NCBI GenBank assembly: GCA_964058845.1
Contig: CAXKVR010000276.1
Span: forward strand, 1 to 64,000
Length of the DNA stretch: 64,000 bases
Origin: Carex sylvatica
Lineage: Eukaryota > Streptophyta > Magnoliopsida > Poales > Cyperaceae
Direction of reading: 5' to 3'
Positions 49,299-60,301 of the stretch are shown here, one piece after another (the first letter of the stretch is position 1; every line of letters starts with the position of its first letter). The position numbers and the translations under genes are program-made. Under the pieces are notes generated by a model. That model was not told the origin of the DNA and did no database searches. It saw nothing but the letters and a program-made list of their open reading frames with translations.

Positions 49299-49797
49299 TT
49301 ATCTTTTGGTATTGCTCTCAGTAAAGGTCCAATGAAACCATGCTCCTAATTGTTAATTGGTTCATACTATGTCTATGTATGATTCTTTATTATGAGAAAA
49401 GGTGAGATGAGAAGAAGAAAAATTTTGAGAGATTGAGTACAGACAGATATGGATCAGACTAGAATAAAAAAATTTGATAGATTGTTGGAGGTGGAGAACA
49501 TGTCAGTTAAGTGAGGGTAAACGTTCCTCTAGAGGTTAGAGAGAGAAAGAGAGGCTTCAAACTTTACGTAATACGCCACGGTTTTTTTTGTAAAAGCTTC
49601 TATTGCACTATGGTTTGTCAATGAGACCATTTTATTTTTTTATGACTTGTATCGTATTCGATAAAACGAATATGCATAAAAAAATTTGTTTACCTCATCA
49701 GGTATGAGTAATGAAAAAAAAAAAAAAATTGTTAACATAACAGATAAGAATAAAGGTAAAGACTATTCATTGCCCGTTATCCTGCACGATAATGTTT
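49299..49797 (-). promoter_or_regulatory. Transporter 5' leader and promoter region
   Basis: This is the sequence upstream of the transporter ATG. It includes purine-rich runs (gagagagaaagagagg near 49540) that would be CT-rich in the mRNA sense, as is common in plant leaders. No single TATA box could be chosen with confidence. Confidence 0.4.
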
Positions 49798-50030
49798 TTT
49801 AGTAAAGATTGGTGCAGGGGCAGAGTCTGATCTTCAAACTATAGAGATCAATTGTGAATTGGATCAATCATATAGAAATTTTATGCTACTGATGTGAGTC
49901 AAGTCACCCAACTATTTAATATCCACAAAAAATTTTACTTTTGAATTTTGAACCTACGACCTCCCACACGAAGAGTATTGTCTTTGCCACAAGATTAAAG
50001 GTTGGTTCTCTCCTACACGGTAATTAAAAA
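49798..50030 (-). mobile_element. Probable SINE-like element, copy A
   Basis: On the minus strand, GGGAGGTCGTAGGTTCAAAATTC resembles a B box with its surroundings, preceded by CTTGTGGCAAAGACAATACTC. The plus-strand end ttttttagtaaagattgg matches the copy at 53850-53995 (tttttttagtaaagattgg...gtcaagtca-cc/tt-caactatttaatac/atcc). Confidence 0.5.
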
Positions 50031-50040
50031 GAAAAAATAT

Positions 50041-50056
50041 AAAATAATATACAAGG

Positions 50057-50108
<52 letters not shown>
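50041..50108. repeat. (TA)n(GA)n microsatellite
   Basis: About 24 bp of TA repeats are followed by about 26 bp of GA repeats, directly left of the first fold-back in the 50-51 kb cluster. Confidence 0.95.
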
Positions 50109-50111
<3 letters not shown>

Positions 50112-50536
50112 GAGTGACTAATATGCATTCGTATGCATATGGGCCGAAATCCATATGGTACAAATTTGAAATTTCAAAATCCAAAAAGTCGATCTGAACC
50201 GTTCATCTTGTTCTCCATATTAATATGTGCTTGGAGACCAAATTTTATATTTTTCTGAATTTATTTACTATTTATTAAGCCACTTTGAAAATTGTTGATC
50301 CAACGGTGGCTTAATAAAATAGTAAAATCAGCAGCCACCGTTGGATCAACAATTTTCAAAGTAGCTTAATAAATAGTAAACAAAATTCAGAAAAATATAA
50401 AATTTGGTCTCCAAGCACATATTAATATGAAGGACAAGATGAATGGTTCAGATCGACTTTTTGAATTTTGAAATTTCAAATTTGGACTGTATGAATTTTG
50501 GCTCATATGCATACGAATGCATATTAGTCACTCTCT
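50109..50536. mobile_element. Fold-back MITE 1 of the 50-51 kb cluster
   Basis: The left end GAGAGTGACTAATATGCATT pairs with the right end AATGCATATTAGTCACTCTC. The arms continue almost perfectly for about 200 bp, with the tip near 50310. The inner arm contains tgtgcttggagaccaaattttata and tttactatttattaagc, shared with the next two elements. Confidence 0.88.
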
Positions 50537-50540
50537 ATAA

Positions 50541-50960
50541 ATGGACTTGGGTGAGCCATGACTCACCAAGCGTTTGTACTCCACACCGTATTTTTATTTT
50601 GAAAGTCCAAACGACCGATCCGAACAGTTAGATGTGATCTCTATATTGAAATGTGCTTGGAGACCAAATTTTATATTTTTTGGAATTTTTTAACTATTTA
50701 TTAAGCATTTTTGAAAATTGCTGTTTTGCTGTTAACAGTAAAAAACAGTAAAATTTTCTGGACCATCAGATCAGCAATTTTCAAAAATGCTTAATAAATA
50801 GTAAAAAAATTCAAAAAAATGTAAAATTTGGTCTCTAAGCACATTTCAATATGGAGAACAAGATGAACGGTTTGGATCGGTTGTTTGAATTTTCAAAATG
50901 GCTAAAATAAGTCATGGATCACCAATGCAAAATAATTCATGGCTCATTTTAGCCCAACTA
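50541..50960. mobile_element. Fold-back MITE 2 of the cluster
   Basis: The left end ggacttgggtgagccatgac pairs loosely with the right end catggctcattttagcccaac, and the inner arms pair well (cgatccgaacagttagatgtg...ttcaaaaatgcttaataaatagt). It shares the internal core tgtgcttggagaccaaattttata but has different termini from its neighbours. Confidence 0.8.
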
Positions 50961-50979
50961 TATATATATATATATATAT

Positions 50980-51380
50980 AGTAAGGCTATGCTACTTTGC
51001 GAATTAAACAGGTTGTTTTAATTCGCGCTCATATCTCTAGTTTTGAAGTCAAATAGCCAATCCAAACCGTTAGATGTTTAATCTCTATTAAAATGTGCTT
51101 GGAGACCAAATTTTATATTTTTTGGAATTTTTTTACTATTTATTAAGATGTTTGAAAATCATTGTTTTTTAATGGTACATAATTTTAATAAAAACAGCAA
51201 TTTTCAAACCATCTTAATAAATAGTAAAAAAAAAAAAATCCAAAAAATGTAAAATTTTGTCTCCAATCACATTTTAATATAGATTAAACATCTAATGGTC
51301 GGCTATTTGGACTTCGAAACTAGAGATATGAGCGTGAATTAAAACAGCCCGTTTAATTCGCAAAATAGTGTAGACTTACT
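50980..51380. mobile_element. Fold-back MITE 3 of the cluster
   Basis: The left end AGTAAGGCTATGCTACTTTG and the right end CAAAATAGTGTAGACTTACT are inverted repeats. The arms pair over the full length, including tttgcgaattaaac and atgagcg(c/t)gaatta. It lies between two (TA)n runs, consistent with insertion in TA-rich target DNA. Confidence 0.88.
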
Positions 51381-51393
51381 CTATATATATATA

Positions 51394-51440
51394 TGGTAAG
51401 GCTATCCTACTTTGTAAATTAAATAGGCAGTTTTAATTCG
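51394..51440. mobile_element. Broken end of a fourth fold-back copy
   Basis: The segment ggtaaggctatcctactttgtaaattaaataggcagttttaattcg repeats the left 46 bp of MITE 3 with a few changes, then stops exactly where the satellite sequence begins. Confidence 0.75.
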
Positions 51441-52075
51441 GTCAATTTTCATAATTTTTAGAGATGTTTTGCTATGTTAATCAGAGGTGCAAAGTTGGGC
51501 TCAGAATGAAACCCTTTAGCAGTTCGGGCAATTTTTGAGAGCCGATACCTCACGGTCTGTTTTTGAGATTTTGTATGAAACTTCACAGTCATGTTTTACG
51601 ATGTTAAGACTGCATGTCGGTCAATTTTCATGTTTTTAGAGATGTTTTGCTATGTTAACCAGAGGTGCAAAGTTGGGCTCAGAATGAAACTCTTTAGCAG
51701 TTCGAATAATTTTTGAGAGTCGATATCTCACGATCTGTTTTGAGATTTTGTATGAAACTTTACAGTCATGTTCTACGATGTTAAGACTGCATGTCGGTAA
51801 ATTTTCATAATTTTTAGAGATATTTTTCTATGTTAATCAGAGGTGCAAAAAACCGTAAAAAAAAAAAACCGAACCTGCAAATATTATTTGCGGTTTGGGA
51901 GCTTAAAAAAAAAAATTAAAACCGCAAATATTATTTGCAGTTTTGACTTTTTAATTGAAATCGCAAATAATATATGCGGTTTGGGTATTTTTTAAATTTT
52001 TTATAAATTTTAATTATTTTTAATAAAATATTTTAAAAAATGAGTAAAAATAAAAATATCGGGCAAATGGCTTTG
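51441..52075. mobile_element. Second, truncated copy of the satellite-bearing element
   Basis: The segment 51441-51850 holds about 2.3 units of the 175-178 bp satellite seen at 2463-3175. It is followed by a subterminal zone and a right terminal repeat (about 52010-52070) that matches the right end of the element at 1477-3964. The left terminal repeat is missing; the element is cut at a fold-back remnant. Confidence 0.75.
51852..51995. repeat. Three quasi-palindromic aaaccgcaaatattatttgcggttt motifs
   Basis: Copies occur near 51865-51898, 51920-51945 and 51958-51985, with caaata(t/a)tatttgcggttt cores. They correspond in position to the subterminal repeats of the 1477-3964 element but differ in sequence. 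Confidence 0.75.
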
Positions 52076-52245
52076 CTAATGTGATAGAAAGAATTTATTT
52101 TTTAAAATTTAAATAATCTTTTACAATTGTAAGGATGAAAGATCCTCGTACCTCTTGCGAAGCAATTGCAAAAACTCATGTAATATCTCTAGACAAATGG
52201 TTAATGAGGATGATTCAAATGCATTTAATTTTGGTGTCTCTGTAA

Positions 52246-52768
52246 TAGGGGTGTAAATGAGCTGGTTCGGACTGAGTTGGGTCTTAGTTCGACTCGTTTA
52301 TTTTGGTTCGAGTTTGGACCTAGGTCACTCGAGTCAAAAATCTTTGGCTTGCTCGTGACAAGCTAGCCCGAGCTAGCTGGACTTTATTGAACTGCTATTA
52401 TACAAACTAAAAAATATAAAAATATGAAAGCTCATTCAAAAAAATTAAGAAATCATTCAGCAGACACATCTTCAAGCAACTGAAGTCCATATTCTTTCTT
52501 TTCAGACCAAAAATACATCAATTTTGTATAATTACGCATTTGAAAATGAGATTGGACTTAAAATTATATAGGGCTAAACCCTAAATCCACTGTATCTTAA
52601 CGAGCCGAGCTGGCCTGATCCGAGCTGACCTGATCTGAACTGACCCCTGACTCAGCTCGTTTATTTTGGCCCGAGCCTGAACCGAGCTAACTCGTTAACA
52701 ACTCGGTCTACTACCGAGTGAACTGTTAGTGAGTGAGCCACGAGCGGCGAGCTTTTTGTGCAGCGCTA
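52246..52768. mobile_element. hAT-like non-autonomous element (diverged)
   Basis: It starts TAGGGGTGTAAATGAGCTGG, and the reverse complement of its probable right end starts TAGCGCTGCACAAAAAGCTC. Both subterminal zones are rich in gagctgg, gagctaa and actcg phrases. No 8-bp TSD could be matched. Confidence 0.55.
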
Positions 52769-53849
52769 TCTAAGCCTTATTTTTTAGAAAAAATCATAAC
52801 TGAATATTGAAAACTGAAATGTCAACTTAAAACAGTTAGGTATCATCTGTACAAATTTATCAATGACCATATTTATTTCAGCTTTATTTTAATTGTTACC
52901 AAGAGTTTGTAAAAATATAATGATGTTGATAATTTTTTAACGTTAATTTTTTAAATTATTGATTCATATAAAAATAAAATAGTAAAATGATATATTTTTT
53001 TTATGTATATATAGAAAAATCAGTTTATTTTGATATATTTAAGTTTAGTAATTGTTATTATTGAAGATTTAAAAAAAAAAAAAGCAAGATGGGGAGATAC
53101 AAAAAATAGAGGCAGTTAAACTCTCCTCATTATTAATTTTGGTGGCTAAATTAACATGTTGCTTATATTTATGTAATTCAAATTACAAGTGTCATATTAG
53201 CATTTCTAATTTATCTTAATTAGAATGAAGATGTTCTAATTAATATAACTGATAGCTTTTTCAGTTAGCTTGAGATTTCAGTATAAATGGTTTGATTTAG
53301 TACGGTATTGAAGCAAAGAAACTATTTGAGGAAAAATAGGGGTCAATCCCCTATTTGGATATATTGAATAGAAGTTGCAGAGTTGAGTTAGATAAAGCAA
53401 CAAACCTTAGTTAAATAAAAGTTGAGTTTTTCTCATTAAATTATTCTTCACATGATAGGACCAGTAACAAACTACACATGTCACATGTGAGGAGTCCATA
53501 TTTAGAATATGAAATATTCAAAAATAAGAATCTTTATCAACATAACACAATTTTAAAACAACATATATACCTTCGCTCTTGAATAAAATTAATTATCAGA
53601 ACAACTGTTTCTGAGGTGCAGCGACTTGCAACAGAGAAAACTTAAACAGTGCATGACCGATAAAAGTTTCGAGAACAATTTCCTTTAGTTATATTTGAAA
53701 CCGATTTTTATTATTTATACATTTCATACAAGCAAGTGGCAAAGAAAGTTTAGGAAAAATTATTTTGACTGATTAAAAATATCAGCAAACTATTATCCTA
53801 ATAATTAATATTCGGTTGCCATGCTTCACGCACAGTGTGTGTGTGTTTT
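52769..53849. other. Intergenic AT-rich stretch
   Basis: No gene, RNA or clear repeat was recognised. Confidence 0.5.
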
Positions 53850-53995
53850 TTTTAGTAAAGATTGGAGGTCAAGTCATTCAACTATTTAATACTCTTGTAA
53901 TACAACAAAGAATTTCTTCTGTTTAGGTTTCGAATCCATGACCTCCTACGTAGAGACCATATATATATTTGCTACTAGACTAAAGACTAGTTAAT
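53850..53995 (-). mobile_element. Probable SINE-like element, copy B
   Basis: On the minus strand, GGAGGTCATGGATTCGAAACC fits a Pol III B box, preceded by a tRNA-like segment (AGTCTAGTAGCAAATAT). It shares tttagtaaagattgg and aactatttaatac with copy A at 49798-50030. Confidence 0.55.
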
Positions 53996-54197
53996 TGAAA
54001 TAAACGGTTCAAATTTCATTCTACCAGATCAGATACCTGACTGGATCTGGATTTGGAATTTGCGGATCTTAATAAAGGTGTGTGTGGATCTTGAGACACT
54101 ATTATTACAATATCCGTGCAGTGTGGTACATACGGTAAGAATTCGAATCGGAGATGGCAGGTAGAGTGGTAGTTGGAAGAGAATGACAAGGTGCTAT

Positions 54198-54665
54198 TAG
54201 AGGTGTCAACGGTACGATATGGGTCGGGTGGAGATGTTTTTATATCCGTATTCGTTATGATAACGAAAAAAAAAATTTACCTTTACCCATATTTTTGAAT
54301 ACGGTATGGGTTGGATAAACGAATAAAAAAGTGTCATTAACATTTTGATTTGTGTTTTCGATAAAATATTTTTCAAAATAAGAAAAAAATAGTAATGAAT
54401 ACAACTAATTTTTATTATGAAAATTTAATAAAATACAAAACTTTATTGTATTATGTATCATCTTCATACAAATATATATCTATATATAATTTTATTTCCT
54501 ATAAATTTTTTTATACGAAAACGGGTAAGATAACGAAAAAAAATCATTACTCTTATCCGTACCCGATTAGCTAACGGAAAAAAAAATATCATCCTTACCC
54601 GTGTTTTCAGATACAATACGATACGGGTCGGGTAAACGGGTAAAAAGGTGTCATTGACACCCCTA
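54198..54665. mobile_element. hAT-type MITE, 468 bp, perfect 8-bp TSD
   Basis: The direct repeat GGTGCTAT flanks it at 54190-54197 and 54666-54673. The left end TAGAGGTGTCAACGGTACG and the reverse complement of the right end, TAGGGGTGTCAATGACACC, share TAG(A/G)GGTGTCAA. Subterminal gggtcgggt and acccgt phrases resemble those of the 6.6 kb hAT element. The frame at 54464-54685 is within the repeat and not a gene. Confidence 0.92.
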
Positions 54666-54980
54666 GGTGCTATTTGGATATGCACTAATTAATATGTTTG
54701 ACATGTAAAATTGATTGTTAATTGGTGACATGAGCATAAATTAATTATGTCTCCTTTCAACTCTCTTCTATTATTCTACAATCTACCGTGCTTTTTCAAC
54801 ACTATTCTAAATAGTTAATTTCATGTTTGACAACAACCAATCAACCATCGTGGAATAGCGAAAGAGTGCTCTTCCAGTACTATTCTATCTCCAAAATAAC
54901 AAGGATTTTATTGATTTTGAAGGATTTTTATGATGGAAATTAATAGTATTAATTTTGCTAAAATTAAAAATTATAAGGTT

Positions 54981-57526
54981 TTTTCTGAAAAATAGTGGTA
55001 TATATCACCGATTTCATTGAAATCATAGTACATCTGACTTAGTACCTAATTGGTACCAAAATCAAATATGACAAGTCTATACAGCTGTTCAAAACAAAAT
55101 CAAAAACAAAATAAAAAACAAAACATCATAACATGCATAAAACTAAGTACTATATATCTAATAAGTCTTCATCATCATTCTCTTCTCCAGACATTGAAGA
55201 TGGAGGGTTGCCAGTTCCAAAACCCTGCATATTCTCTGAACTGTCCACTTGGAAAATGGACATTAGAAGGTCCACTACTTGAGCCAATTATGTACTTCTT
55301 ACCTCTTCCTCCTGAATTTGATTTGGGAGATCCTTAACATCAGAAGGGAGCATTAGACTCAATTTTAAAAATAAATTGTCTAATCGAGATTGATACCAAA
55401 AACTAGCCAATGAAATAATTTCTACACCAATAGATTTAATTGGTAATGGGTTAGCATCAATAAAACAAATTCGATTTTTTTTCAACCAAATGGTCAATAA
55501 AATGGATCCTCTTAAGAGCTCAACCAATAGCATATCTTTTAAAAGAATATTTTCATCTAATACCTATAAATTATCTATGGATGCACAAGTAAATGTAAAA
55601 TTATTATAATCAGCAATCCAATTCCATATTAATCTAACGTAAGAACAATGTATAAAAAGATGTTCAGTATCTTTAGGTTGATCACAAAAAACACAAAAAA
55701 TATCACATTGCCAACCTTTGGCAGCTAAATTAATTTTAGTTAGGATTTTATGCCGCCTAACTAACCATAAAAATATTTTGATTTTCAAAGGTGATTTTCA
55801 AATTGAATTATACTCCTTATTTGGAATACTCTCATATTCAAGCCATTGATAAAAATAATGTACAGTAAAGTTATCATTCTTGGACCATCTCTAAATCAAT
55901 CTATCTTCTAATTGATAAGATAAAGTGAAATATTGAAATCTAAACTATAAAAGGTGCTATTCTTCTAAACAGACACCAGTCAATTGTCTTTGAAAAGACA
56001 ATTAAAGAGTAGAACTATCAAAAGCCTCTGCAACTGAAATAATCTATTAAATACTATAGAAAACAAGTGCGGATATTGATATTATAAAGTATGCTCAGAA
56101 CACCATCTATCTAACCAGAAAGAGGTAGTTTGACCATTACTTATTTCTTTGTTTAATTCTAAATTAATAACTGGAATATTCTTAAGAATTGATCTCCAGA
56201 AGGGATAGCAAATTGTAGTAGTAGTTATTGTTTCATATTTACTTAGCCAATAAAGCTTTATTCATAAGTTTCAAATCTAAAATTCTCAAACCACCTTGAC
56301 TTTTACTCTTACAAACTATCATCCATTCCACTAAATGATATTCTCTTCTTGTAGAATTACCCCCATGCCACAAGAATTTTCTCCTAATCTTATCTATTTT
56401 ATGTCTTATTTTTACTGGTAATCTATAAATAGATAGCCAATATAATGAAATAACTGAAATGACAGAATTGAGAAGAGTAACTCTACCCCCTAAAGATAAT
56501 AAAGAGCCCTTCCATGTTTGCAATTTTTTCTCAATCTTATCAATAAGAATTTGACAATCAATGTCTATAAGAGACTTATTATTGATTGAGACACCTAAAT
56601 AAGTAAGTGGTAAATTAATTACCTTACAACTCAATACAGAAGCTAAATCAGCACACTCTAAATCATTCAAATTTAATGAGTACATTTCACTTTTGTTATA
56701 ATTAATTTTGAGACCTGGGACATTCTCAAATGCCAAAAGAAGCCATTTAATATTACCTAAAATATTTTTATCATCTTTAAAAAATAGTAAAGTATCATCT
56801 GCAAAATATAAATTTAACACATTACCTAAATTAGAAAAATTACCTAAACCTTCTATAAAACCCCTTGTTGTGCTCTCAACGGAATCTTATTTAAAACATC
56901 AATAACTAAAATAAAGAAAAAAGGTGACAAGCGATCACCTTGTCTCACCCCTCTCTTACATGAAAAGTATGGACCTAATGTCCCATTTAGATTAACACAA
57001 GTTTAACTACCTTCTAAAGTTTATCTAATCCAAGAAATAAATCTAGGACCAAAGCCTCTTAATTACATAACCTCTATAAGAAAATCCCAATTTACATGGT
57101 CAAAAGTCTTTTCAAAATCTAACTTAAATAAGACTCATTTCTGTTTCGTAATCTTAATTTAATGCAATACCTCATAGGCACAAATTACATTATCAAAAAT
57201 AAATCTACCTTTAATATAAGCTGTTTATGATGAATCAATTATAGAATCCATAACATTTGAAATCCTATCGGCAAGAAGTTTAGTAATAAGTTTATAACTA
57301 TAACTAATTAAACTAATAGGTCTAAAATTTCGTACTGCAATGGCATCCTCTTTGTTTGGAATTAATGATATTGATGCTAAATTAAATTTGGCTATATCCA
57401 ACTCATGATTATAGAATGCTGTAAATAAACTAAGTAAATCTACTTTAATGATGTCTCAAAAAGTCTGATAAAAAAGAAAAGACATGCCATCTGGACTAAG
57501 TGCATGCTTTAGTTAGATTACATGCT
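54981..57526 (-). mobile_element. 5'-truncated L1-type LINE with 15-bp TSD
   Basis: The direct repeat AAAAATTATAAGGTT lies at 54966-54980 and 57527-57541. The insert is on the minus strand: a short T-run next to the left TSD marks the 3' end, and the reverse-transcriptase region fills the rest up to the right TSD, where the element is cut. The length is 2546 bp, against 5-7 kb for a full L1. Confidence 0.88.
55288..57526 (-). pseudogene. LINE ORF2 remnant (reverse transcriptase and zf-RVT)
   Basis: From 57526 downward the minus strand gives, in broken frames, RT text such as NFRPISL-like, SYSYKLITKLLADRIS, FDFEKTFDHVNWDFLI-like and GDRLSPFFFI-like pieces. A clean frame follows at 56820-56239: it contains YFADDT (the catalytic FADD, 56805-56794), LPLTYLGV, LLSLGGRVTLLNSVIS, IYRLPVKI, KIRRKFLWHG and SQGGLRILDL. 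Next comes a zinc-knuckle (zf-RVT) block at 55788-55564 (KIFLWLVRRHKILTKINL... CVFCDQPKDTEHLFIHC), then a C-terminal block to about 55288. Stops and frameshifts make it inactive. The endonuclease domain is absent through truncation. Confidence 0.9.
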
Positions 57527-57674
57527 AAAAATTATAAGGTTAAAAATAAAAATGTTTAATTTATAGAAGAACTTAGCTCTCTCTTTCCCTTTCTTTGTTG
57601 GCTCCTGATTGTGGAATAGCTAAATAGTGCTCTTCCATTATATTTTTCAATAACTAGTATTTATAGTGATTATT

Positions 57675-58062
57675 GAGTAGAACTAGGGTATTCTTAAGTT
57701 CACCAAGCTACTTGGTGAACTCAACTCTAAAATCTATTAAATTGCTTTTAAATGATGAATCCAAACCGTTAAAATCCTTATACTTTATGAGTGATGTGTT
57801 TACATGTGAAAATTTTAAAGTTTTAAATTAATTTAGTATTAAGTCAAGTGGTCAAAATTAGAAGATTTATAAATTAATTTTAATGTCTTCATTATTTGAA
57901 CGTCTTTTGACCACTTGATGCTATACAAAATTAATTAAATTTTTTTTTTTTTTTTTTGCATGTATCACTCATAGGATAGAAAAATTTCAACGATTTGGAT
58001 TCATTGTTTGAAGCCAATCCGATAGATTTTAGAGTTGAGTTAAGAACACCCTAGTTCTACTC
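57675..58062. mobile_element. MITE, GAGTAGAA family, with perfect 9-bp TSD
   Basis: The direct repeat GTGATTATT lies at 57666-57674 and 58063-58071. The ends GAGTAGAACTAGGGT and ACCCTAGTTCTACTC are perfect inverted repeats of at least 15 bp. The 9-bp TSD points to the Mutator superfamily. This is the best-preserved of four copies in the window (others at 28088, 28503 and 60002). Confidence 0.92.
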
Positions 58063-58071
58063 GTGATTATT

Positions 58072-58660
58072 CGTCCTTTTTAGGCTAAATGTGAAAATGA
58101 ATTTGGTTGTATGTCATTAGTGTAAATTTGTTTGTAGATCAGGCCATTTATTAAAGGGCGTTGGAAAGTTGAATTGCCTAATTAGGCCTAATATGACAAG
58201 AACTGAGAACCTATGTTGTGAAAAGTACGCCAGCCAAAGACCTGAAATCCTGAATTATATACCATGAAAATATATGCCAAATTGTTTGCCAACCTAAGAC
58301 CTGAATGGGCAATTTGTGAAAGCGACAAAAACATGGTAATAAGCTACATGTCTCTTTTAGATTGCAAGTTTGCAACATATCACATATGTTTTCCGTTACT
58401 CTCTCTCCTTCAAGTTTGTTATCATGGCATATATATATATGTGTGTGTGTGTATGCGCATTAAATATTTTCCCGATCTAACAGAAGAGCTAACTCGATGT
58501 GCACACTATGCAATTAAATCCACATAATATGCATGGTGTTTTTCACTCCAACCGGGCGTGGAGAGGTGGAGGCAAAATGGAGCACTTGCCCTTGTTATGA
58601 TAAAAAGTAATGGTTTTCTCAAAAAAAAAAAAAGATAAAAAGAGAGATTAAAAGTAATTA
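58072..58660. other. Intergenic stretch with an (AT)n(GT)n microsatellite
   Basis: An AT/GT dinucleotide run lies at about 58428-58455. The plus-strand frame at 58264-58527 has no recognisable domain. An A-tract near 58621 follows ggttttctc, which may be a small retroposon tail, but no TSD was confirmed. Confidence 0.5.
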
Positions 58661-58663
58661 GCT

Positions 58664-59019
58664 AGGCTATGGGTACTATGTAAAGGGCGAATTAATTTGT
58701 ATTATGAATCAATATATTTGTTTTTAAAGAACAGTCGACCTGAACTGTTCAATGTGATCTATATAAGAATGTGCTTGTAGATGAATTTTTATAATTTTTA
58801 TATTTTTACACTATGTTAGAATGATAGAAAATTATTTGATCCAAAAATTCGAGACCATTCAAAAGTAATGATTTTCTATCTAATTATATAATAGTAAATA
58901 AAAAATAAAAAAATCTAAAATTTAGTCTGTATGCACACTTTATATGAAAATTATGTTGAATAATTCTGATTGACTATTTTAAATTTTAAAAATAAAGATA
59001 CTGATCGATAGTACATACC
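58664..59019. mobile_element. Diverged fold-back related to the 50-51 kb cluster
   Basis: The arms pair imperfectly (gacctgaactgttcaatgtgatc...aatgtgcttgtagatgaattttta on the left; ctaaaatttagtctgtatgcacac...gttgaataattctgattgac on the right). The phrase tgtgcttgtagatgaattttta is a diverged form of the core shared by the three fold-backs at 50109-51380. Confidence 0.6.
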
Positions 59020-60001
59020 AATATATTCAATGTCTAGTACCATAGCCTCACTAAAAAAAATTATAAACATATATTTGCGAAATAAAACCTGTGGTAAGAA
59101 ATAATTGCAAAAGTATACTATCTTAAAATAATTATAAAATAACGCTACTTTAGTATTACCAAACAGCAACGGTTCCATGTTCCAATCAAGCTGACATAGT
59201 CTGCGAAACAGGTGCCAGCTTGGCAGCAGGACCCACCATCCAAATGTGTATGAGATATAAATAAGCAAGCATCGATTTACTGAGGAGACTCTTCACCTCC
59301 TCTTTATACATTCCCACAAATATTGTAGTTAAATATAAATTTTATTAGCCCAAATGTAATTGTAATCAAAACATTAACCCAATTGGTACCGAATACTGAC
59401 ATGATTGAACCATATAGACGCAATGCCCGAATCAAATATGACCCAATTCTTGACATGAATACGAACAAGACCAAACTATCACCAGCTACCAAATATCAGG
59501 CCATAACTTCTAATTTTGAAATAGAAGGTACGTGCTATCTAAGGATGTCATAGTTTAGAATTAGATCCATATTTAAATGGCGTTAGTTATCATCATTCTA
59601 TTATAAATTTGGGGATTTTGTAATAGAGCTCAATTTAGAAGTCCTGTATTTATACTTTGGGTAATAACCAAAACATTTTTTAAGAAGAAGATAACATTTA
59701 TGTAACAATTGAGTAGGCTTCGTTGAGGGCTTTTTAATGGGCTTTTGTCGGCTCATAGGTTCGTATTAAAATTAAAAGGATTTTGACACGCATTTGGTTG
59801 TTTGGACAATTAAAATTTGTTACTGCCAGCAAAATATACTTTAGTACTCTACGTTGATTGGCTCGATTAGGGACAAATGAAGTCACTTTCATTCAACCTT
59901 TGAAAAAAGAAGAAGCAACAATTCAACTTAATTAGTTACACGCTAAATTAGAGATAAATCGAACTTAGAAATATATATAAAACAATTCAGCTACAGTAAA
60001 A
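59020..60001. other. Intergenic stretch
   Basis: The minus-strand frames at 58951-59268 and 59304-59492 have no recognised domain. I see no supported gene. Confidence 0.45.
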
Positions 60002-60190
60002 CTATGCTTACCAAAAAAATATTTGGTGAGTATAATTCTATAATTTATTGGATTGATTTTAAACGACGAATTTAAACCGTTGAAATTGATCTATTTCACG
60101 AGTGTTGTGTGTACATGTAAAATTTTTAAATTATTTTAATATAAAATTAAGTGATAAAAATAATAAAATATGAATACATTAAAATAATTC
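60002..60190. mobile_element. Half copy of the GAGTAGAA-family MITE
   Basis: The segment ttaccaaaaaaatatttggtgagtataattctataatttattggattgattttaaacgacgaat...accgttgaaattgatct follows the left half of the family and then breaks off. The outer terminal repeat is missing. Confidence 0.6.
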
Positions 60191-60301
60191 ATAAACCTTT
60201 ATTTTTTTTTTCATCTTCATTAATATCCCGTGTACTCCGCTTTATTAACTTTCTGAAATTTAAATTTAAAAGAAAAACAATACAGCGCTATTTAAACTAT
60301 A

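Noticed and set aside
49954..50184. Minus-strand frame with Leu-Ser and Ile-Tyr repeats
   Set aside because: It is the translation of the (TA)n(GA)n microsatellite and the adjoining fold-back arm.
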